From Moraxellaceae bacterium (GTDB lineage: Bacteria > Pseudomonadota > Gammaproteobacteria > Pseudomonadales > Moraxellaceae), in NCBI GenBank assembly GCA_004173455.1, contig SECL01000009.1:29636-93635 (forward strand): a DNA stretch of 64,000 bases, given 5' to 3'. Below are positions 1-10,898 of the stretch, piece by piece. Position 1 is the first letter of the stretch. Every line of letters begins with the position of its first letter. The translations under genes and the position numbers were made by a program. The notes under the pieces are model-generated. The model had not been told where the DNA came from, searched no databases, and was given only the letters and a program-made list of their open reading frames with translations.

Positions 1-91
1 ATGAGGCTTTATATTCAGAGATAAGTTGTTGTCTTTGACCTGCAGTCAGCTCACGAACGCCTGTTATGTGAATAATTTTTTTAAACTTCAT
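1..91 (-). CDS. Start of a capsule-locus gene, truncated by window edge (possible glycosyltransferase)
   Basis: An ATG at 91-89 overlaps the TGA stop of the upstream epimerase in an ATGA arrangement. It opens a frame that runs to the window edge without a stop, about 30 residues beginning MKFKKIIHITGVRELTAG. The four-base overlap and the continuous strand show that it belongs to the capsule operon. The short N-terminus (a beta strand followed by a polar loop) is what a GT-B glycosyltransferase could start with, and such a gene is expected here. That assignment is inference from position, because too little sequence is visible to identify the family. Confidence 0.5.
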   Translation of the reverse strand, partial: MKFKKIIHITGVRELTAGQRQQLISEYKAS

Positions 92-1146
92 TTATAAACT
101 TCCAGAATATCAAGAATTTTTTTAGCGGCATCACCTGCGCCATAAATATTATTATTTCCATCTTTAAAATTCACAGAGACTAATGCTTCTTGAATTTTCT
201 TAGCTTCATGCCCTACAAGTCTATTCAAGCCAGCTTCTACTAACTCTACCCACTCTGTTTCTTCTCTTAATGTTACACATTGTTTATTGTGAAAATAAGC
301 CTCTTTCTGCACACCACCTGAGTCCGTTACTACTAAGTCACAATGCACCTCTAGCCATACCATTTCTAAATAACCGATGGGATCGACCACATATATATTT
401 GAAGGAATAGATAAATTATAGTCTTTTATCTTCTTTAAAGTTCTAGGGTGTAAAGGTAAGATTATAGATTTTTCAGAGGTTGCTAACCCTTCAAAAATTT
501 CTTTCAGTTTGTAAGCGTCATCTGTATTTTCAGCACGGTGAATGGTACAAAGTATAAATTCTTTTAACTTTAAGTTATCAAACCATGTTGGCTTAACCAT
601 TTTTTCTTTGTAGTACAATGAAACATCATACATAATATCGCCGACTACAAATATTTTATTTGCATCGATACCTTCATTCAATAAATTTTGCTTAGAACCC
701 AGACTTGGAACAAATAAATAACTACTAATTTGATCTGTTAAAATACGATTAATTTCTTCAGGCATTCTGCGATTGAACGATCTTAAACCAGCCTCTACAT
801 GAGCTAATGGAATATGCAGCTTAATAGCTGCTAATGCGCCAGCTAGCGTAGAATTGGTATCGCCATAAACCAATACCATATCTGGTTTTTCTAGTATTAA
901 AATTTCTTCTATTTTTTCTAACTGCTGACCCGTCATTGCACCATGGCTATTACCCCCCGTATGCAATTGATACTTTGGGGTTGGAATGTCCATTTCATCA
1001 AAAAACACATTAGACATATTCACATCATAGTGCTGTCCTGTATGCACTATGACCTCTTTAATATTAGGATAATTTTTAATTGCTCTAGAAAATGCTGCAG
1101 CTTTAATAAACTGAGGTCTAGCACCTAGTACTGTTACAATTTTCAT
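88..1146 (-). CDS. wbpI: Non-hydrolysing UDP-sugar 2-epimerase, WecB/WbpI type
   Basis: A 352-residue enzyme of the WecB family, which inverts C2 of UDP-HexNAc sugars in the cytoplasm. Visible family motifs are GARPQF near the N-terminus, HVEAGLRSFN in the middle and TDSGGVQKE near residue 280. WecB and WbpI cannot be separated by motifs alone. Because dgaA-, dgaB- and dgaC-like genes lie upstream in the same operon, the likelier substrate is UDP-2,3-diacetamido-2,3-dideoxy-glucuronate, giving the manno epimer. The start is the ATG at 1146, preceded by AGAGA at about 7 nt. A TTG two codons earlier lies in the stop of the upstream gene. The stop overlaps the next gene by four bases. Confidence 0.85.
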   Translation of the reverse strand: MKIVTVLGARPQFIKAAAFSRAIKNYPNIKEVIVHTGQHYDVNMSNVFFDEMDIPTPKYQLHTGGNSHGAMTGQQLEKIEEILILEKPDMVLVYGDTNSTLAGALAAIKLHIPLAHVEAGLRSFNRRMPEEINRILTDQISSYLFVPSLGSKQNLLNEGIDANKIFVVGDIMYDVSLYYKEKMVKPTWFDNLKLKEFILCTIHRAENTDDAYKLKEIFEGLATSEKSIILPLHPRTLKKIKDYNLSIPSNIYVVDPIGYLEMVWLEVHCDLVVTDSGGVQKEAYFHNKQCVTLREETEWVELVEAGLNRLVGHEAKKIQEALVSVNFKDGNNNIYGAGDAAKKILDILEVYK

Positions 1147-1148
1147 AA

Positions 1149-1715
1149 TCAAATCTCTTTTATGACTTTAGCAGGTACACCTGCCAGAATTATATTACCT
1201 TGAGGAAAGCTTTTGGTAACTACAGCACCAGCTGCCACAATTGTATTATCACCTAACTCTACTCCAGGTAAAATAACACTATTCATCCCTACCCAGCATT
1301 TTTCTCCAATAATTACATCACTACCTTCTTCGTGGGAATCAAGATTGCCTACAGTATGATTTGCAGTAATAATTCCAACATTTGGAGCGATGTAAGTACC
1401 CTTACCTAAATAAATTTGACCATTAAAATTTTGAAAGTAAGTTCCTGGAGACTGAAAATTATTAAGATCATCTGGATGAAAATGTATATTCTTACTATTT
1501 GAGATATAGCATGTTAAAGCTGTAGGAAACTGAGATGGTCGTGCTAAGCGTAAAATATTTTTTAGCCAGATTGACCTTAATGAGTAAATATAACCGCTTA
1601 CATTATCTTCAAAGTGCCGACCAACAATATACTTTCGATCATAAAATAATAATAATAATAAATCCAAAATGGGTTTAGTTATTTTAATAAATTTCTTAAT
1701 TAGTTGCTTGATCAT
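1149..1715 (-). CDS. Left-handed beta-helix (hexapeptide) O-acetyltransferase
   Basis: 188 residues. The C-terminal half shows hexapeptide-repeat character (GKGTYIAPNVGI, then VIIGEKCWVGMNSVILPGV, then VVAAGAVV-like turns) and ends in the typical GVPAKVIKEI of CysE/LacA/WcaF-like acyltransferases. The N-terminal 25 residues are basic and then hydrophobic, so membrane association is possible. The gene overlaps wzx by four bases (ATGA) and abuts the epimerase, so it is part of the capsule operon. It probably acetylates a repeat-unit sugar. Acceptor and position cannot be told from sequence. The region is AT-rich compared with the wza-wzc part, as is usual for the serotype-specific centre of such loci. 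Confidence 0.8.
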   Translation of the reverse strand: MIKQLIKKFIKITKPILDLLLLLFYDRKYIVGRHFEDNVSGYIYSLRSIWLKNILRLARPSQFPTALTCYISNSKNIHFHPDDLNNFQSPGTYFQNFNGQIYLGKGTYIAPNVGIITANHTVGNLDSHEEGSDVIIGEKCWVGMNSVILPGVELGDNTIVAAGAVVTKSFPQGNIILAGVPAKVIKEI

Positions 1716-3088
1716 ATTAGTATCTCAAAAATAATTTTTAAAAATGAACCAAGTATGATCCAGAAAATTAAAAATAAAACCGAAGAACTCAAACATTTGA
1801 AGTGATCTTTTATATTTAAACCTGCATTATTATAAAAAACTATATAACAGATCAAATAAAATAATCCACCAGAGATAGCATAAACTTCCGCAACATACTC
1901 TTTTGCAAAACTACCAGCTATCAAAACTGCTCCTACTCTTAAGAAAAAACCAGAAACTGTCAATAATAACATTTCTGCTTGTAATCCTTTTATATGCATA
2001 ATCATAGAAATAGGCGAAGCCAAAAACTGAAATATAAACCATGGAGTCATCCATAAAATTATTTCTCCTGCTTTACCCCACTCTTGACCAAATATTATAG
2101 AAAAAACATAAGGAGCTAGGAGGCCTACACAGATTAAGGGACCTACACCAGCTTTAAACAAACCAGCTAGAATTTGTGAACTAAATAACTTTAAACTACC
2201 ATTTCTCAATTCTAAAGGTGCACGAGATAAATATACTTGAGCAATTGAACCACCAATTAAACCCATTGGTATTGCCATCACCTTCATTGCAAGCATTAAG
2301 TAGCCCGCTTCTGGCCCAATAGCTACTGCCGCAATTATAATTACAGGTAATTGTATTGCCGCAACATTGGCCAAAGATTCAAATGTAGAGTATTTCGGAA
2401 ATTTATCGTATTTTTTTCCATTTTCTTTTACTCGTGTAATAGAAATTAGCTTATATAAAGGCTTACTTTCTTTCCAAAAACTTATAAAGAGCCTCAAAAT
2501 ACCAGCAGAGAAGCTGATAACCTGGCCAACAATCAAGCCAACTGAGCCAAGACCCAAATATCCTCCACCAATCTGCACTGATGAACTAGCTACCGACTGC
2601 GTCATTCGCGTTTTAGCAATAGTAGAAAATTGTTTTTGTCGGGTTGTCCAATATTGCAGTGCATTGTACAGACCAGCAAAAAATACGCCTATGGGTATAA
2701 ACCATATAAAAGGTTTTAGCTGAGGCTGTTGAATCACCTCAAGAATAGGATCTTGAAAAAAGAATATAACTATTATCAATAAAGTGGTAATAGTTATATT
2801 ACTTAATACGGCAAGTATAAATAAAGATAAAGCATCTTCATTTTTTTCAGGCAGGGGAATTGCTATTTCAAAACGCAAACAGGCGGCTACTGCTAAAATA
2901 CCTAATATTGAGGCATAAACAGCAAATAACGCAAACTCTGCTGGGCTATAAAGACGCGTAATTATAGGCAGTACCAACACGCCTAATGCTTGAGCAAAAG
3001 CTGTACCACCTGCCAAAACGCTAACAGATTTTAAAAAACCACCTTGTGATTGCAGCTTGTTTTTCACAGTTTGAATCAAAGATGGCAT
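1712..3088 (-). CDS. wzx: Wzx repeat-unit flippase
   Basis: A 458-residue polytopic membrane protein with about 12 hydrophobic segments, of the polysaccharide transport (PST) branch of the MOP superfamily. The N-terminus (SVSVLAGGTAFAQALGVLVLPIITRLYSP) is the usual first helix pair of Wzx proteins. Its role would be to flip the undecaprenyl-linked capsule repeat unit across the inner membrane before Wzy polymerisation. It lies 6 nt after dgaC and overlaps the acetyltransferase by four bases. Wzx proteins are highly variable, so the assignment rests on topology, family resemblance and locus context. No wzy gene is visible; it would be expected to the left of the window. Confidence 0.85.
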   Translation of the reverse strand: MPSLIQTVKNKLQSQGGFLKSVSVLAGGTAFAQALGVLVLPIITRLYSPAEFALFAVYASILGILAVAACLRFEIAIPLPEKNEDALSLFILAVLSNITITTLLIIVIFFFQDPILEVIQQPQLKPFIWFIPIGVFFAGLYNALQYWTTRQKQFSTIAKTRMTQSVASSSVQIGGGYLGLGSVGLIVGQVISFSAGILRLFISFWKESKPLYKLISITRVKENGKKYDKFPKYSTFESLANVAAIQLPVIIIAAVAIGPEAGYLMLAMKVMAIPMGLIGGSIAQVYLSRAPLELRNGSLKLFSSQILAGLFKAGVGPLICVGLLAPYVFSIIFGQEWGKAGEIILWMTPWFIFQFLASPISMIMHIKGLQAEMLLLTVSGFFLRVGAVLIAGSFAKEYVAEVYAISGGLFYLICYIVFYNNAGLNIKDHFKCLSSSVLFLIFWIILGSFLKIIFEILI

Positions 3089-3094
3089 TGAGGC

Positions 3095-4177
3095 TTAACC
3101 TAAAATAGCAGTAATAATAATTTGCTGCTCAGCTTCGGTGAGATAAGCATGCATCGGCAAACTCATTACCTTTTGTGCTACTGCATCCCCTACGGGTAAC
3201 ACTGCACTTTCATCTGCAACTGCTGGTTGCTTGTTTAAAGGAATAGGATAATGCACTGCCGTTGGTATGCCTTGCGCTTTTAAACGCTCTTGTACATCAT
3301 CACGGTTGTCCACCTGAATGGTATATTGCGCCCACGCACTGTGGTTATGTGCTTCAATAAATGGCGTGGTTAAAATGCCTGCTTCATTAAATAACTTATT
3401 ATAAGTTTCTGCCACGCGCTGGCGTGCTTGCATTTCATCATCTAAAATTTCTAGCTTTGGTAATAAAATAGCAGCTTGCAAGGTGTCTAGGCGGCTGTTT
3501 ACGCCTATACGCACATGATGGTAACGGCGGTCTTGCCCATGCCGTGCAATTTGACGAATCACTTTGGCAAGCTCAGCATCATTGGTAAAAATAGCACCGC
3601 CATCGCCATAGCAACCCAAAGGCTTACTGGGGAAAAAGCTCGTACACGCCACGGTACTTAAATTACAGCTTTTGCGACCTTTATAACTTGCGCCAAAGCT
3701 TTGTGCTGCATCTTCAATCACTGGAATATTATATTTAGCAGCGATGGCATTAATGGCATCAAAGTCTGCACATTGCCCATATAAGCTTACTGGAATAATC
3801 GCTTTGGTGCGTGGTGTAATAGCTGCTTCTAACTTCTCTACATCCAAGTTGTATGTCTTAGGGTTCACATCAACATACACAGGCTTGGCACCGAGCACTG
3901 CAACCGTTTCAGCCGTGGCAATATAAGTAAAACCAGGGGTAATCACTTCATCCCCAGCACCTATACCAAAGGCCATTTGCACAATTTGCAGAGCATCTGT
4001 GCCATTGGCACAAGTAATACAATATTTAGCACCCACATAGTCAGCTAGCTTTTCTTCTAGCTCAGTTATTTCTGGCCCTAATATATATTGACCATGTGAC
4101 AAAACATTTTGCATTCCTGCATCAATTCTATCTTTAAGGCGTGCTTGCTGTGCTTTTAAATCAATAAATTCGATCAT
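3095..4177 (-). CDS. dgaC: PLP-dependent UDP-3-keto-sugar aminotransferase (WbpE/DgaC)
   Basis: A 360-residue DegT/DnrJ/EryC1-family aminotransferase. The PLP-binding lysine is K185 in FFPSKPLGCYGDGG, the same position as reported for WbpE. IEDAAQSFGA near 155 supplies the aspartate that contacts the pyridine nitrogen, and ANGTDAL near 57 contacts the phosphate. In the WbpA-B-E-D pathway it transfers an amino group to UDP-3-keto-GlcNAcA, giving the 3-amino sugar. It follows dgaB by 13 nt and precedes wzx by 6 nt. Gene order and the pairing with a WbpB-like dehydrogenase support this substrate over other sugar aminotransferases such as WecE or PseC. Confidence 0.9.
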   Translation of the reverse strand: MIEFIDLKAQQARLKDRIDAGMQNVLSHGQYILGPEITELEEKLADYVGAKYCITCANGTDALQIVQMAFGIGAGDEVITPGFTYIATAETVAVLGAKPVYVDVNPKTYNLDVEKLEAAITPRTKAIIPVSLYGQCADFDAINAIAAKYNIPVIEDAAQSFGASYKGRKSCNLSTVACTSFFPSKPLGCYGDGGAIFTNDAELAKVIRQIARHGQDRRYHHVRIGVNSRLDTLQAAILLPKLEILDDEMQARQRVAETYNKLFNEAGILTTPFIEAHNHSAWAQYTIQVDNRDDVQERLKAQGIPTAVHYPIPLNKQPAVADESAVLPVGDAVAQKVMSLPMHAYLTEAEQQIIITAILG

Positions 4178-4190
4178 GTTTAGGTCTGCT

Positions 4191-4775
4191 TTATGGCTGT
4201 TGCTTAGTCACATTTTGGTTTTCTAATCGATAAATTGCACCTGTATGCTCACATGCAGTTTGTGCAGTGCCAGTAAGTGGCAAGTCTAATTGCTCACCAA
4301 ACTCGCTCATCCAGCCAATTTGCTTGGCAGGTACGCCTACCATTAAGGCATAGGCAGGCACATCTTTATTAATCACAGCACCTGCGCCAACAAAGGAGTA
4401 CTCTCCAATGGTCACACCACAAACAATGGTACAGTTCGCACCCAATGTGGCTCCTTTTTTAACTAAAGTATCGCGGTACTGATCTTTACGTTCAATTAGC
4501 GAGCGTGGGTTATAGACATTGGTAAACACCATGCTTGGCCCACAAAACACTCCCTCCTCTAAGATAACATTGTCATATACAGAAACATTGTTTTGAACTT
4601 TGCAATGATCGCCAATGATGACCTTATTACCAACAAATACATTTTGTCCAAGTGACACGCCTTTACCGATTTTAGCGCCACTACACACATGCACAAAATG
4701 CCACACACGAGAGTCGTCACCAATTTGAGCACCATCATCAACAATGGCACTTGGGTGTTGGTAATAATTAGTCAT
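4191..4775 (-). CDS. dgaB: UDP-3-amino-sugar N-acetyltransferase (WbpD/DgaB)
   Basis: 194 residues, almost wholly left-handed beta-helix hexapeptide repeats from about residue 5 ([21 protein letters not shown]) to 160 (GVPAKQIGW), followed by a short tail. It closely resembles the WbpD family, which uses acetyl-CoA to acetylate the 3-amino group made by WbpE/DgaC. The residues N84 to P90 region ([15 protein letters not shown]) is the conserved family loop. AAGG precedes the ATG by 7 nt. The gene lies between the dehydrogenase and the aminotransferase, as in A. baumannii dgaABC sets. Confidence 0.88.
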   Translation of the reverse strand: MTNYYQHPSAIVDDGAQIGDDSRVWHFVHVCSGAKIGKGVSLGQNVFVGNKVIIGDHCKVQNNVSVYDNVILEEGVFCGPSMVFTNVYNPRSLIERKDQYRDTLVKKGATLGANCTIVCGVTIGEYSFVGAGAVINKDVPAYALMVGVPAKQIGWMSEFGEQLDLPLTGTAQTACEHTGAIYRLENQNVTKQQP

Positions 4776-4790
4776 TATTTTGCCTTTCTT

Positions 4791-5753
<963 letters not shown>

Positions 5754-6794
5754 TTAAGATTTAATAATATTTATGACATACCAAGGCATTGTTTTTTGAA
5801 TGCCCTGCATAATATTAAACTGAGGGTCATAACCAAGTCTTGTCTGAATCTTGGTTATATCTGCCTGACTATGCCGCACATCCCCTGCCCTGAAGTCCCG
5901 ATACACTGGCGCTTTGTTATAGCTCACGCCATTGTTGCTCAAGGTGTCTTTTAACGCTTCAAATAGCGTATTTAAGGTCGTGCGTCCACCCACGGCCACG
6001 TTATACACTTGGTTTTTGGCATTATCATTTGCAGTAGCTGCTAAAATATTGGCCTGTACTGCATTTTCAATAAAATTAAAGTCGCGGCTGGTGTCACCAT
6101 CGCCATTAATAAACACGTCATCGCCTGCAATCATGGCAGCCGTCCACTTGGGGATTACCGCTGCATAAGCACCATCAGGCGTTTGGCGTTTGCCAAAAAT
6201 ATTAAAGTAGCGCAGCCCAATGGTATTAAAGCTATAAGTGCGTGAAAACACATCGGCATATAGCTCATTGACATACTTGGTCACAGCATAGGGTGATAAT
6301 GGGTTGCCAATATTTGGCTCTACCTTGGGCAATGCAGGATGGTCACCATAGGTCGAGCTACTGGCCGCATAGGTAAAGCTAGCCACCTTGGCATCACGCG
6401 CAGCCACCAGCATATTTAAAAAACCGCTAATATTGGTGTGGTTGGTAGCAATGGGGTCGGCAATGGAGCGCGGTACAGAACCAAGCGCGGCCTGATGCAA
6501 CACATAATCCACGCCAGCACAGGCTGTATTGCAATCATCCAGATTACGGATATCACCTTCAATAAAAGTAAAACCCTGCCATTGTTCAGCACTGACCAGA
6601 CTCTGTACTTCATCCAGATTATGCTGAAAACCCGTGGCAAAGTTATCTAAACCCACGACTTTTTGATTAAGTAGCAATAGCGTTTCTAATAAATTGGAAC
6701 CAATAAAGCCCGCCACACCAGTAATTAGCCAAGTCTTCGAGCCTTGCTGAAGCTCCGCACAGACCTGCTCAAAACGATTGGTGGTGTTATTCAT
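5754..6794 (-). CDS. gne2: UDP-N-acetylglucosamine 4-epimerase-like SDR (Gne2/WbpP/TviC)
   Basis: 346 residues, an extended short-chain dehydrogenase. Visible features are [15 protein letters not shown] (NAD-binding glycine motif), the catalytic serine region AASSSTYG, and YAVTKYVNE with the YxxxK pair. It has the long N-terminal extension of WbpP/TviC enzymes, which interconvert UDP-GlcNAc and UDP-GalNAc or their uronates. The ATG at 6794 has AGGA 10 nt upstream, overlapping the end of gna. A TTG at 6803 is less likely. Its presence beside gna suggests that a GalNAc- or GalNAcA-type sugar may also be in the capsule. Which epimer is made is not decided by sequence. Confidence 0.85.
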   Translation of the reverse strand: MNNTTNRFEQVCAELQQGSKTWLITGVAGFIGSNLLETLLLLNQKVVGLDNFATGFQHNLDEVQSLVSAEQWQGFTFIEGDIRNLDDCNTACAGVDYVLHQAALGSVPRSIADPIATNHTNISGFLNMLVAARDAKVASFTYAASSSTYGDHPALPKVEPNIGNPLSPYAVTKYVNELYADVFSRTYSFNTIGLRYFNIFGKRQTPDGAYAAVIPKWTAAMIAGDDVFINGDGDTSRDFNFIENAVQANILAATANDNAKNQVYNVAVGGRTTLNTLFEALKDTLSNNGVSYNKAPVYRDFRAGDVRHSQADITKIQTRLGYDPQFNIMQGIQKTMPWYVINIIKS

Positions 6795-6806
6795 GTGAAT
6801 CAATTC

Positions 6807-8084
6807 CTACAAGCGCAAATCGGAACTACCCATCGGCAGGACATACTTTAGGTCATACAGCACATGTGCATCTTTGCCCCATGCGCGAATTTCATCGGCA
6901 GTTAAGGCCTTAAAATGCTCATGCGCTACGGCCAGAATAATGCCATCGTATTGGCCGGCGGCTGGCGCGCTGATGGGTTGCAAGCCATACTCATGGTTTG
7001 CTTCGCTTGCATCCACCCATGGGTCATACACATCAACCTGAATGTTATAGTCCTCAAGCTCAGCCACAATATCCACAATTTTGGTATTGCGTAAATCCGG
7101 GCAGTTTTCTTTGAACGTTAAACCCATTAACAATACTTTGGCACCATCCACCACCATACGTTTTTTGAGCATGGCTTTGACCAGTTGGTTGGCCACATAC
7201 GCGCCCATATTGTCATTCAGGCGACGTCCTGCCAGAATAATTTCAGGATGATAGCCAATAGACTGCGCTTTATGGGTTAGATAATACGGATCCACACCAA
7301 TGCAATGCCCACCGACCAGACCCGGACGGAATGGCAAAAAATTCCATTTGGTGCCTGCGGCTTTTAGCACTTCTTCAGTATCAATGCCCATCTTGTTAAA
7401 GATTAGCGCCAGCTCATTAATGAGCGCAATATTGACATCACGCTGGGTGTTTTCAATCACCTTGGCAGCTTCAGCCACTTTAATGCTAGAGGCTTTGTGC
7501 GTGCCTACGGTAATAATCTGGTTATAAACCGCATCGACTAGATCTGCTATCTCTGGGGTAGAACCTGCAGTGATTTTTTTGATGTTGGTAACACGGTGTT
7601 CTTTGTCACCCGGATTAATGCGTTCTGGACTATAACCGGCAAAAAAATCCTGATTGAAAGTCAACCCAGAATGCTGCTCTAAAACTGGAATACAGTCTTC
7701 TTCAGTCGCACCCGGATAAACTGTAGATTCATACACCACGATATCGCCTTTTTTCAATACCTTGGCAATGGTTTCGGAGGCTTTGATCAGCGGGGTTAAA
7801 TCAGGCTGTTTGTAGTCATCAATTGGGGTTGGTACGGTGACAATAAAAAAGTTGCAGGTGGCCAACTGGTTTAAGTCACAGCTAAATGACAGGCGTGGGC
7901 TGGCTGCAAGCTCTTCGCTAGACACTTCAAGCGTGTGGTCTACGCCACTTTGTAATTCACCAATGCGGGTTTGATTGATATCAAAACCCACCACATCAAA
8001 TTTTTTGCCAAATTCTACCGCCAAAGGCAGACCGACATAGCCCAAGCCAATCACGCCAATTTTAATCGTTGATAAATCTTTCAT
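6807..8084 (-). CDS. gna: UDP-HexNAc 6-dehydrogenase (Gna/WbpA/TviB)
   Basis: 425 residues of the nucleotide-sugar dehydrogenase family. [13 protein letters not shown] (residues 10-22) is the NAD-binding turn. C261 in [12 protein letters not shown] is the catalytic nucleophile, and the C-terminal domain contains [15 protein letters not shown]. The enzyme oxidises C6 of UDP-GlcNAc or UDP-GalNAc to the uronic acid in two NAD-dependent steps, feeding dgaA. Its start has GGGGA 6 nt upstream. In capsule loci this gene commonly follows wzc, as here. Specificity (GlcNAc or GalNAc) is uncertain, but the downstream dga genes require the gluco product. Confidence 0.93.
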   Translation of the reverse strand: MKDLSTIKIGVIGLGYVGLPLAVEFGKKFDVVGFDINQTRIGELQSGVDHTLEVSSEELAASPRLSFSCDLNQLATCNFFIVTVPTPIDDYKQPDLTPLIKASETIAKVLKKGDIVVYESTVYPGATEEDCIPVLEQHSGLTFNQDFFAGYSPERINPGDKEHRVTNIKKITAGSTPEIADLVDAVYNQIITVGTHKASSIKVAEAAKVIENTQRDVNIALINELALIFNKMGIDTEEVLKAAGTKWNFLPFRPGLVGGHCIGVDPYYLTHKAQSIGYHPEIILAGRRLNDNMGAYVANQLVKAMLKKRMVVDGAKVLLMGLTFKENCPDLRNTKIVDIVAELEDYNIQVDVYDPWVDASEANHEYGLQPISAPAAGQYDGIILAVAHEHFKALTADEIRAWGKDAHVLYDLKYVLPMGSSDLRL

Positions 8085-8128
8085 GTCACATCCCCAAAAT
8101 TAAATCATTATCCCTGAATCAAGCCTTA

Positions 8129-10312
8129 TTATGACTTGGAACGGTATTTGTAAGTGTATGAATATCCTTCACTTTCTAGTGCGCCCTGTGGCACGTCATT
8201 AAGCACCAGACCATGCACATTCTGGCCTGAATGCTGCAAGCGTGACATGCACAGCTTGATTTCCTTGATCGGTGTTTTGCCATAACGAGCGACCAATAGG
8301 TTTAAACCGGTATATTTACTGATGATAATGCCATCGGTGACGGCCAGCAGCGGTGGCGAATCAATAATGACATGGTCATAATGCTCGGAGGCTTCTTTCA
8401 GGAAATTTTCAAACGCAGGATTAAGCAATAATTCGGAAGGATTGGCCGGTGTTTTGCCTTTACTAATAAAAGATAATCCTTTGATCGCAGTGTTCTGAAT
8501 CATATCCTGCGCCGCTGTAATATCGCCTGCCAAATAATCCGCCAGTCCATTAACTGGATTGGCGTCAAAGTATTTATGCATGTGACCACGGCGCATATCG
8601 GCATCAATTAACAGAACAATTTTGCCCGTTTGCGCCAAAATGGTGGCCAGATTGGCACAAATAAACGACTTACCAATTTCCGGGGCTGGCCCGGTTATTA
8701 ACACCACGTTGTTCTTGGCATTCTTTTGGGCAAAATACAACACGGTGCGCAAGCTACGCAGGCTTTCCAGTGTCAGGTCTTCATGGTCCTCCAGTGCCAA
8801 CAGTGGCAAGGATTTGCTTCTGACTGAACGGAATTTATCCAGTATCGGGCTATGCGCCAGCGTGGCATAAACTGGCAGGCTGGTTTGTGCTTCAATATTT
8901 TCGGCATCTTTCACACCACTACTCAGCATGTTTCTCAGCAAGGCTAATAGCACGCCGACAAAACCGCCCAGAAATACTGACAGGATCAGCACCATCAGTG
9001 GCTTGGGCTGTACAGGTTTGAGCGGCAAAATAGCCGGATCGACCACATGCGCGTTGCCAAGCTGACCGGCTTTAACCACTTTGAGTTGCTGGTAACTGTT
9101 CAGCAAGCTGGTGTACAACTCGGTGTTAATTTGTACATCACGGTACAGTTGCAGGTACTGGCGCTGTATTTCTGGCAAGCGATTTAGACGCTCATTGAGT
9201 TCTTTGGTGCGGTCTGCAATGGTGGCCAACTGATCAGTGATTTGTTTCATGAGCGGAAAATCACTGGTATATTTGGCACCCAGCTCGGCACGTTTTTGTT
9301 CCAGTTCAATCCGGCGCGTTTCCAGATCAACATTCTGGGTCAGCAGTAACTCAGATTCCTTGTTGACATCAATAGTGTCATTTTTTTCGCGGAACTGGTT
9401 AAAACGGTTCTCAGATTTTTCCAGCTGTGCTTTCAGTTCGGGCAATTGCTTGTCCAAAAATGCCAAGGTGTTCTGGCTTTCAGCAGATTTTCGGGTCAGG
9501 TTCTGTTCCAGATAGACGCTTAGAATTTCATTTAAGGTATCGGTAATCAGTAATTTGTCATTACCCGTGTAATTGACAGCAATAATACCGGTAAGCTTGC
9601 CTTTTTCTGCTGCACTAAGCTGGCCATTAATCCGGTCTACCATGGTTTGCAGGGCAATCTGGCTAATATTAAAATTGCTGCCCGCGACAGCAAGGGTTTT
9701 ATTAATAGTGAGCTGTAACAGGCCACCCGATACCATCTGCGATAGGGGCTGCCCTACCCGGCCTTTAACCATTTCACCGGTAGGCAGGCTAAGCTGGTAG
9801 TTTTCATTGTCTACAAAGTGCAATTGTAAGGGCTGGTTAAGCAGATAGGCAGGCACCTTAAGCCGGCTAATATGCAGCTCTAAACCTTGGTTACTGGTCA
9901 ATACCACTTGCGATGGACTGTGGGTGTTCTGGTATTGGGTGTGCTTAAATAACCGATTGCTTAAGGTGTTGTCGAGACTCTGGACGGAAATATCCAGATT
10001 AAGGTTTTCAATCACCTTGGACAGAACATAACGCGATTTTAATAGCTCGACCTCGGTCTGGGCAGGCGATTGCACTTCCATCAGGTTGGCCACATCACCT
10101 AACAAGGCAGTGGACATATTTTTGCTGTCTTCTACCTGAATCAGGCCATTTACTGCATAGGTTGGACTGGTAATACGCAGGTATAATAATGCCAAAAGCA
10201 GCGCAAGCACTACACAGGCAACTATGATTTTCCATTGACGCAAGAGCATAAAAAATAATTGCTTGAGATCAATGCTGTCGTCTGTATAAGTGCCTTGGTT
10301 TTGCCCGCTCAT
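8129..10312 (-). CDS. wzc: Wzc tyrosine autokinase / polysaccharide co-polymerase
   Basis: 727 residues. A Wzz-type chain-length domain is bounded by two membrane helices (about residues 30-50 and 440-460, the latter preceded by the proline-rich LPLKPVQPKP). A coiled-coil periplasmic region lies between. The cytoplasmic BY-kinase domain has Walker A GPAPEIGKS (541-549), Walker A' DADMRRG (570-576) and a Walker B-like IIDSPP. The C-terminus has a short tyrosine cluster, YSYTYKYRSKS, the autophosphorylation tail. It works with Wza to control chain length and export and is dephosphorylated by Wzb. SD GGA sits 7 nt before the ATG. Confidence 0.95.
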   Translation of the reverse strand: MSGQNQGTYTDDSIDLKQLFFMLLRQWKIIVACVVLALLLALLYLRITSPTYAVNGLIQVEDSKNMSTALLGDVANLMEVQSPAQTEVELLKSRYVLSKVIENLNLDISVQSLDNTLSNRLFKHTQYQNTHSPSQVVLTSNQGLELHISRLKVPAYLLNQPLQLHFVDNENYQLSLPTGEMVKGRVGQPLSQMVSGGLLQLTINKTLAVAGSNFNISQIALQTMVDRINGQLSAAEKGKLTGIIAVNYTGNDKLLITDTLNEILSVYLEQNLTRKSAESQNTLAFLDKQLPELKAQLEKSENRFNQFREKNDTIDVNKESELLLTQNVDLETRRIELEQKRAELGAKYTSDFPLMKQITDQLATIADRTKELNERLNRLPEIQRQYLQLYRDVQINTELYTSLLNSYQQLKVVKAGQLGNAHVVDPAILPLKPVQPKPLMVLILSVFLGGFVGVLLALLRNMLSSGVKDAENIEAQTSLPVYATLAHSPILDKFRSVRSKSLPLLALEDHEDLTLESLRSLRTVLYFAQKNAKNNVVLITGPAPEIGKSFICANLATILAQTGKIVLLIDADMRRGHMHKYFDANPVNGLADYLAGDITAAQDMIQNTAIKGLSFISKGKTPANPSELLLNPAFENFLKEASEHYDHVIIDSPPLLAVTDGIIISKYTGLNLLVARYGKTPIKEIKLCMSRLQHSGQNVHGLVLNDVPQGALESEGYSYTYKYRSKS

Positions 10313-10446
10313 TATTTATTCCAGATCTTCAATTTATCAATATCCATGGCGCCGCTTGCCAACCCGACAGTTGATTTAAATAATCATCGGGCTGGTGGAT
10401 CAAACACACTGTTATGGGAGTGTAAGCGACTATCATTGTAAAAACG

Positions 10447-10881
10447 TTACCCTACCAATTTGTCACGCCAAGCTTGAATGCCGGCAATAATCATATCCTG
10501 TGCATACACAAACGCACTTTTAGGTTGCTGGTATGGATCAGGAATTTCCTGATGCTGCCAGTGCCCCAGCAAAAATGTCTTACCGCGGACAAAAGGCCAC
10601 TGCTTTTCCAGCAGCTTTAACTGGCCTTTGGTCATCACAAAAATCAAATCCGCTTGCCTGAGCAACTCGGTCGTTGCCTGTTGCGCGCGGTGCGCTGAAA
10701 TATCAATATCCATGTCCTGCATCAGGCTCACGGCATGGTCATCTGCTGGATAATCGTGCATGGCCTGCAAACCAGCAGATATTATGCGTTTGTCTGGAAA
10801 ATATTGCCTGAGCAGCCCCTCTGCCATGGGACTACGGCAGATATTACCGGTACACAGCACCAGAATGGTTTCAAACTCCAC
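10447..10881 (-). CDS. wzb: Wzb low-molecular-weight protein tyrosine phosphatase
   Basis: 144 residues with the LMW-PTP P-loop C10-TGNIC-R16 (CX5R) followed by SPMAEG, and the general-acid aspartate in IPDPYQQP near residue 114. The family partner removes phosphate from the Wzc tyrosine tail and so sets the cycle of capsule assembly. The start codon appears to be GTG at 10881. It lies 17 nt after wza, and wzc follows after a 134-nt gap that contains no other gene. The order wza-wzb-wzc is the conventional one. Confidence 0.93.
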   Translation of the reverse strand: MEFETILVLCTGNICRSPMAEGLLRQYFPDKRIISAGLQAMHDYPADDHAVSLMQDMDIDISAHRAQQATTELLRQADLIFVMTKGQLKLLEKQWPFVRGKTFLLGHWQHQEIPDPYQQPKSAFVYAQDMIIAGIQAWRDKLVG

Positions 10882-10898
10882 GGTCTGTTGCCATCCTG